Shown piece after piece: positions 12,536 to 16,232 of a stretch of DNA of 16,232 nt. How positions within the stretch are numbered: the first letter of the stretch is position 1; every line of letters starts with the position of its first letter. This DNA comes from JBFXAM01 sp050184295 (GTDB taxonomy: Bacteria; Planctomycetota; Phycisphaerae; UBA1845; Fen-1342), in NCBI GenBank assembly GCA_050184295.1, contig JBFXAM010000100.1:1-16232 (forward strand), in the 5' to 3' direction. The notes under the pieces are model-generated. The model saw nothing but the letters and a program-made list of their open reading frames with translations. It did not search any database and had not been told where the DNA came from. Position numbers and translations under genes: made by a program.

Positions 12536-15322
12536 ATGAGTCCGCCGCCGACCAGTCCCGACCCGCACGCCGCCGATCCGCGCGACGACGCGCCGCACGG
12601 CGCGTCCGGATCGGCCGGCGGCTCGGGCTCCCGCCTGGACGACACCACGCCGCCGCCCGTCAGCGATGCTCCGCTGGCCCCGCATGAGACGCAGCTCGAC
12701 TCGCAGCTTGAGCGCGATCCGCTGCGAACGGCGGCGTACGAGTCGCGGGGCGGTTCGGGCGGCAGCCGCGTCGATCACGGGTTGTTTCTGCCCGGCACCA
12801 TGCTGGCGGGGCGCTATCGAGTGATCGAGTTGCTGGGTCGGGGCGGCATGGGCCAGGTCTTTCGCGCGGAAGACCTGAAACTGCACGAGATCGTCGCGCT
12901 CAAGTTTCTGATGACGGCGCGCGAGGCCGACCCCCACCATCTCCAGGCGATGTATAACGAGGTCCGCGTCGCGCGGCAGGTGGCGCACGCCAACGTCTGC
13001 CGCGTGTACGACATCGGCGAGATCGACGGGCGCACGTTCATCTCGATGGAGTACATCGACGGCGAGCACCTCGGCTCGCTGCTGCGGCGCATCGGCCGGC
13101 TGCCGACGGACAAGGCCATCGACATCGCGCGCCAGCTCGCGCTGGGCCTCGCCGCGATTCACCACGCCGACGTACTGCACCGCGACTTGAAGCCGACGAA
13201 CATCATGATCGACGGTCGCGGCCGGGTGCGCATCACCGATTTCGGACTCGCGGGTCTGGCGCACGAGCTCGCCCGCACCGGCGAGCGCGCCGGCACACCG
13301 GCGTACATGGCGCCCGAGCAGATCGCCGGCCGCGGCGTTTCCGTGCGCAGCGATGTGTACTCGTTCGGGCTCGTACTGTACGAGCTCTTCACCGGACGCC
13401 AGGCGTTTCACGCCAACTCGTGGGCCGAATTCGAGAAGCTGCAACTGGAGCACACGCCGCGCGAGCCATCCGCGCTGGTCGGCGACCTGGATCCGGCGAT
13501 CGAGCGCACGATTCTGCGATGCCTCGAGAAAGACGCTCATCGCCGCCCCGCGACCGCGCTCGAAATCGCCGCAGCGCTCCCGGGGAGCGACCCGCTCGCC
13601 GCCGCGCTGGCGGCGGGCGAAACGCCATCGCCGGACGTGGTCGCGGCCAGCGCCGACCAGACGCTCAGCGCGCCGATCGGGATGGCGCTGCTGATGATCG
13701 CGTGGGTGGGGCTGGCGGGCTACGTCGCGGTCAGCGCGTCGCTGCGGCTCGTCAATCTGCTCCCGCTGGACCACGAGCCGCGCGTTCTCGCGGCCCGGGC
13801 CCGCGAACTCGTGGAGCGCGTTGGACACGTCGCGCCGCGGCACGACCACGCGTATGGCGTGGCGTGGGACGAACCGTACGTCGAGCGCATTTATCGCGGC
13901 GAAGGCGACGAGACCTGGGACGATCTGCGCGCGGCGCGTCCGCCGGGCCTGGGGTTCTGGTATCGCGAGAGCCCGGTCGCGCTGAATCCGCGAAACGAAT
14001 ACGCCATTGTGACCGTCGACGACCCTGCGCCGGTGAACTCCGGCATGGTCTCCGTCCAGCTCGACTGGCAGGGACGGCTGCGCTACCTGCATGCCGTCCC
14101 GTTCACCACCGAAGCGGCCAATCCGACGGGGCAGACCGATTGGTCGACGCTCTTCGCGCTGGCCGGTCTGCCGCTCGAAGAGTTCGAGGAGTCCAGCCCG
14201 CTGCGCGTACCGCCGGCGTTCTGCGATCAGCGGGCGGCCTGGACCGGCGCTTATCCCGAAAACGCGGACCATCCTGTACGCGTCGAGGCCGGGCTCTATC
14301 GCGGGCGGCCGGTGTATTTCGAGATCGTCGAACCGTGGCAGGCCGAACGCGTCACCGAGCCGCCGGCCGGGGAGATGTCGCTCTATCAGCGCGTGCTCAA
14401 CGGCATGGTGATTGGCGCGGTCGGCGGCGCCCTGCTCGTCGGACTGCTGCTCGCGCGGCGCAACGTGCGCTTTGATCGCGGCGATCGGCGCGGCGCCCTC
14501 CGCGCAGCGCTGTTCATGTTCGTGGTCCACGCCGCCACGCCGCTGGTCGTCGGAAAGCACTCCCTCGACTGGTACGCCGAAGCCGACCTCATCTACCGCG
14601 CGTGCTCGTACGCCGCGTTGCAGGCCGCGCTGCTCTGGATCGCGTACCTCGCGGTCGAGCCCTATGTCCGCCGCCGCTGGCCGCAGACACTCGTCTCGTG
14701 GACGCGGCTGGTCGCGGGGCGCTGGCGCGACGCGCGCGTCGGGCGCGACGTGTTGATCGGCATCGCGGGCGGCGTGTTGTGGCTGTGGTTCTCGCTCGTG
14801 CCTTTCCTGAACGAATGGGCCGCGGGCCGCGACGCGCCGCCGTGCTACGCGCACGAGACCGAGCAGGAATACATGCTGCTCGGGCCGCGCTTGTGGGTCG
14901 GTCGCCTGCTGAACGAGAGCACCGACGGCGTCATGGGCGGCATGCTGATGCTGCTCATGCTCTTCGTGCTGCGGACGCTGTTGCGGCGGGACTGGATCGC
15001 CGGCGTCGCGTTCGTCGGCATCTTTGCGATCCCGGTGACGGTCGGGAACCTCGCCGGCGGCGAGTATCTCACGATCCTGATCTCGCTCGTCGCGTTCACA
15101 CTGCTCGTGGTCGCGCTGCTGCGCTACGGGCTGCTCTGCGTAATGGTCGCGACGTTCGTGCTGGGAATGGGCAAGGGCTATCCGCTCACCACCGACGTCA
15201 ACGCCTGGTACGCCGGCGCGACCGCGTTTCCGGTGGCCGTGCTCGCGCTGCTGGCGCTGGGGGCGTTTCACATCTCCCGCGGCGGGCGCCCGCTGCTGTC
15301 GGCGAAGCTGCTGGATGCGTGA
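12536..15322 (+). CDS. Membrane Ser/Thr protein kinase with extracytoplasmic domain and multi-pass C-terminal half
   Basis: This is a 928-residue protein. Residues 1-85 are a Pro/Asp/Ser-rich disordered tail. The kinase domain (about 93-350) is complete: GRGGMGQV (101-108), K123, helix-C E142, HRDLKPTN (215-222, D217), DFG (235-237), GTPAYMAPE (253-261) and SDVYSFG with D273. A membrane segment at about 381-403 leads to about 215 residues that should lie outside the cytoplasm (405-620), with Trp- and Tyr-rich blocks such as LGFWYRESPVALNPRNEYAI. About seven more hydrophobic segments follow (roughly 622-640, 655-673, 688-708, 738-757, 800-835, 843-876 and 893-912). The layout suggests a receptor kinase sensing an external or membrane signal. 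I do not recognise the external domain. Hanks kinases with variable C-terminal membrane halves are common in planctomycetes and Acidobacteriota. ATG 12536 has no ribosome site, but a -10-like box sits just upstream. Confidence 0.93.
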   Translation: MSPPPTSPDPHAADPRDDAPHGASGSAGGSGSRLDDTTPPPVSDAPLAPHETQLDSQLERDPLRTAAYESRGGSGGSRVDHGLFLPGTMLAGRYRVIELLGRGGMGQVFRAEDLKLHEIVALKFLMTAREADPHHLQAMYNEVRVARQVAHANVCRVYDIGEIDGRTFISMEYIDGEHLGSLLRRIGRLPTDKAIDIARQLALGLAAIHHADVLHRDLKPTNIMIDGRGRVRITDFGLAGLAHELARTGERAGTPAYMAPEQIAGRGVSVRSDVYSFGLVLYELFTGRQAFHANSWAEFEKLQLEHTPREPSALVGDLDPAIERTILRCLEKDAHRRPATALEIAAALPGSDPLAAALAAGETPSPDVVAASADQTLSAPIGMALLMIAWVGLAGYVAVSASLRLVNLLPLDHEPRVLAARARELVERVGHVAPRHDHAYGVAWDEPYVERIYRGEGDETWDDLRAARPPGLGFWYRESPVALNPRNEYAIVTVDDPAPVNSGMVSVQLDWQGRLRYLHAVPFTTEAANPTGQTDWSTLFALAGLPLEEFEESSPLRVPPAFCDQRAAWTGAYPENADHPVRVEAGLYRGRPVYFEIVEPWQAERVTEPPAGEMSLYQRVLNGMVIGAVGGALLVGLLLARRNVRFDRGDRRGALRAALFMFVVHAATPLVVGKHSLDWYAEADLIYRACSYAALQAALLWIAYLAVEPYVRRRWPQTLVSWTRLVAGRWRDARVGRDVLIGIAGGVLWLWFSLVPFLNEWAAGRDAPPCYAHETEQEYMLLGPRLWVGRLLNESTDGVMGGMLMLLMLFVLRTLLRRDWIAGVAFVGIFAIPVTVGNLAGGEYLTILISLVAFTLLVVALLRYGLLCVMVATFVLGMGKGYPLTTDVNAWYAGATAFPVAVLALLALGAFHISRGGRPLLSAKLLDA

Positions 15323-15673
15323 GCAACCGCGGCGCGGCGCCGCCGGCCCGTGTTGGGCGCGAGAACGTCGACCCGTTCTGGCACCGTACCCGGCCTGACA
15401 CACGACGCAGCGCGGAGCCGCCGAAACCGCGCACGGTCCGTCGCACACCGCGCGCCTGTCCGGATCAACAACCCGCGCGCATTGCGCGGCGCTCCGCATT
15501 TCCCGCGCTCGCCCGCACCCGACGCGTGAGTACCGCTCGCGCTTCTCCCTTCTGTTCCTGTCGCCGCAACGCGGCTTCCGAGGCTCGGCGAGGGTCCACC
15601 CTGCGGCAACGTGCCGCAGCGACCGAGACGAGGGACGCCGGACGCGGCCATCGACACGACAGGAGTTCCCGTC
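15323..15673. other. Intergenic region before the last gene
   Basis: No gene is supported in these 351 bases. There is a hairpin CCGCGC (15473-15478) with GCGCGG (15484-15489) around GCATT, and a perfect stem-loop at 15601-15619. The ribosome site AGGAG lies at 15661-15665. A pyrimidine-rich stretch (CTTCTCCCTTCTGTTCCTGT, about 15541-15560) stands out from the surroundings. I see no clear promoter. Confidence 0.45.
15601..15619 (+). promoter_or_regulatory. Perfect stem-loop 55 bases upstream of the secreted-protein start
   Basis: CTGCGGCA (15601-15608) and TGCCGCAG (15612-15619) form an 8-bp perfect stem with the 3-base loop ACG. It lies between a GC-rich gap and the AGGAG ribosome site, so it could be a leader hairpin or an operator for a dimeric regulator. 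No T tract follows. Confidence 0.4.
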
Positions 15674-16232
15674 ATGAAGCGGTTTCTGAGCCACACATTC
15701 ACGAAGAGCCTCAAGACGCTTGTATTCGCGGCGGCGGTCGGCGTTTCAGCCGTCGCGGTCGCGCAGGAGGCGCCTGCGCTCGACCCCGTTGACTTCCAGC
15801 AGATCGACGAGCAGGCGTCGCTGGATGCGGTTGCGCCGCTGGCCATCCAGGTGCTCGCGCAAAGCCGCGGCCTCGACGCCGCCGTGCTGACCGTCGAGCA
15901 CTCGACCATCGCGCGATACCCGCTGTCCGGCGTGACCGCGTTCGCGTTCAAGGCGCTCAACCAGACCGACGGCTCGACCCACAGCATCATCGTCGACGAG
16001 TCGGGCCTCGAGCTGAGCAGCGAAGAGCTGCTGGCCGGGGAGGAAGAGGCGTATGCCGCCACATTCGGCAAGATGCACCCCGACCTCGCCGGCTTGATGC
16101 CGCTGGTGGGCGCCGGCGAGACGGTGCCGGTCATGATCTGGCTGAATGAAGACACGAACCTGCCGGCGGTCCAGCGTCCGGCGCCGGGGCAGGAGCGCGG
16201 TTTTGACCTGGAGGCGCTGGCGGCCGAGTCCG
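15674..16232 (+). CDS. Secreted protein, N-terminal part only (cut by the window end)
   Basis: The first 186 codons are open to the window end with no stop. A clear Sec signal peptide is present: KRFLSHTFTKSLK, a hydrophobic core LVFAAAVGVSAVAVA, and an AVA-QEA cleavage site after about residue 30. The mature start is acidic (LDPVDFQQIDEQASLD), followed by a mixed alpha/beta region with FAFKALNQTDGSTHSIIVDE, an acidic stretch SSEELLAGEEEAYAATFG and ETVPVMIWLNED. The VPVMIWL strand and the overall look recall propeptides of secreted subtilisin-like proteases, but no catalytic motif lies within the window, so this is a guess. AGGAG at 15661-15665 lies 8 bases before the ATG, a good start. Confidence 0.8.
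   Translation, partial: MKRFLSHTFTKSLKTLVFAAAVGVSAVAVAQEAPALDPVDFQQIDEQASLDAVAPLAIQVLAQSRGLDAAVLTVEHSTIARYPLSGVTAFAFKALNQTDGSTHSIIVDESGLELSSEELLAGEEEAYAATFGKMHPDLAGLMPLVGAGETVPVMIWLNEDTNLPAVQRPAPGQERGFDLEALAAES

Noticed and set aside
11531..15694. A 1387-codon open frame on the minus strand, antisense to the membrane kinase
   Set aside because: It mirrors the kinase gene and adjoining regions. The translation is rich in His, Gln, Arg, Ala and Asp with no domain or hydrophobic core, as expected when the GC-rich third positions of a real gene are read on the opposite strand. The kinase frame has complete motifs.

Overview
The window is about 16 kb of very GC-rich bacterial DNA, densely packed with genes on both strands. 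Several features point to a planctomycete or a similar lineage such as Acidobacteriota: two Hanks-type Ser/Thr kinases, one with a large multi-pass membrane half; a CitMHS/NhaD-like transporter of the type common in planctomycetes; and a Gre-type factor with an unusual context. This placement is an inference from gene content, because there is no rRNA or other marker gene.

Layout. Positions 1-483 (+) hold the 3' part of a GreA/GreB-family transcription factor, whose frame upstream of ATG 106 is broken by three TAG codons. Next are a putative Na+/H+ or citrate-type transporter (608-2002, +), an endonuclease/exonuclease/phosphatase-fold hydrolase (2129-2869, +), a 65-residue single-pass membrane protein (3030-3227, +) and a 586-residue protein of unknown function with a GNAT-like segment (3362-5122, +). 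Facing these is a two-gene minus-strand unit: a phosphoglucosamine/phosphomannomutase (7697-6363), then a UvrC-like protein (6366-5161) whose GTG start overlaps the mutase TGA. A 638-base divergent intergenic region with five copies of an 8-base motif separates the mutase from an isochorismatase-fold hydrolase (8336-9004, +). A soluble kinase (9176-10258, +) converges on a minus-strand queE-queD pair (11449-10357) for the preQ0 branch of 7-deazaguanine synthesis. The right end carries a small secreted protein (11798-12397, +), a 928-residue kinase with an extracytoplasmic domain and several membrane segments (12536-15322, +), and the start of a secreted protein cut by the window edge (from 15674, +).

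How the genes relate. The clear functional units are queE-queD and the translationally coupled mutase/UvrC-like pair. The two kinases are not adjacent to one another and do not form an operon; shared signalling is possible but not shown. Several genes have an isolated AT-rich -10-like hexamer (TANAAT) just upstream, without a good -35 box in most cases.

I found no rRNA, tRNA, CRISPR array, insertion sequence or phage gene. No obviously new multi-gene system is present. The most unusual items are the amber-interrupted Gre frame, the motif cluster at 7808-8162, the isochorismatase with Ser in place of its catalytic Cys, and the UvrC-like protein that keeps its four cysteines but appears to have lost its nuclease residues.
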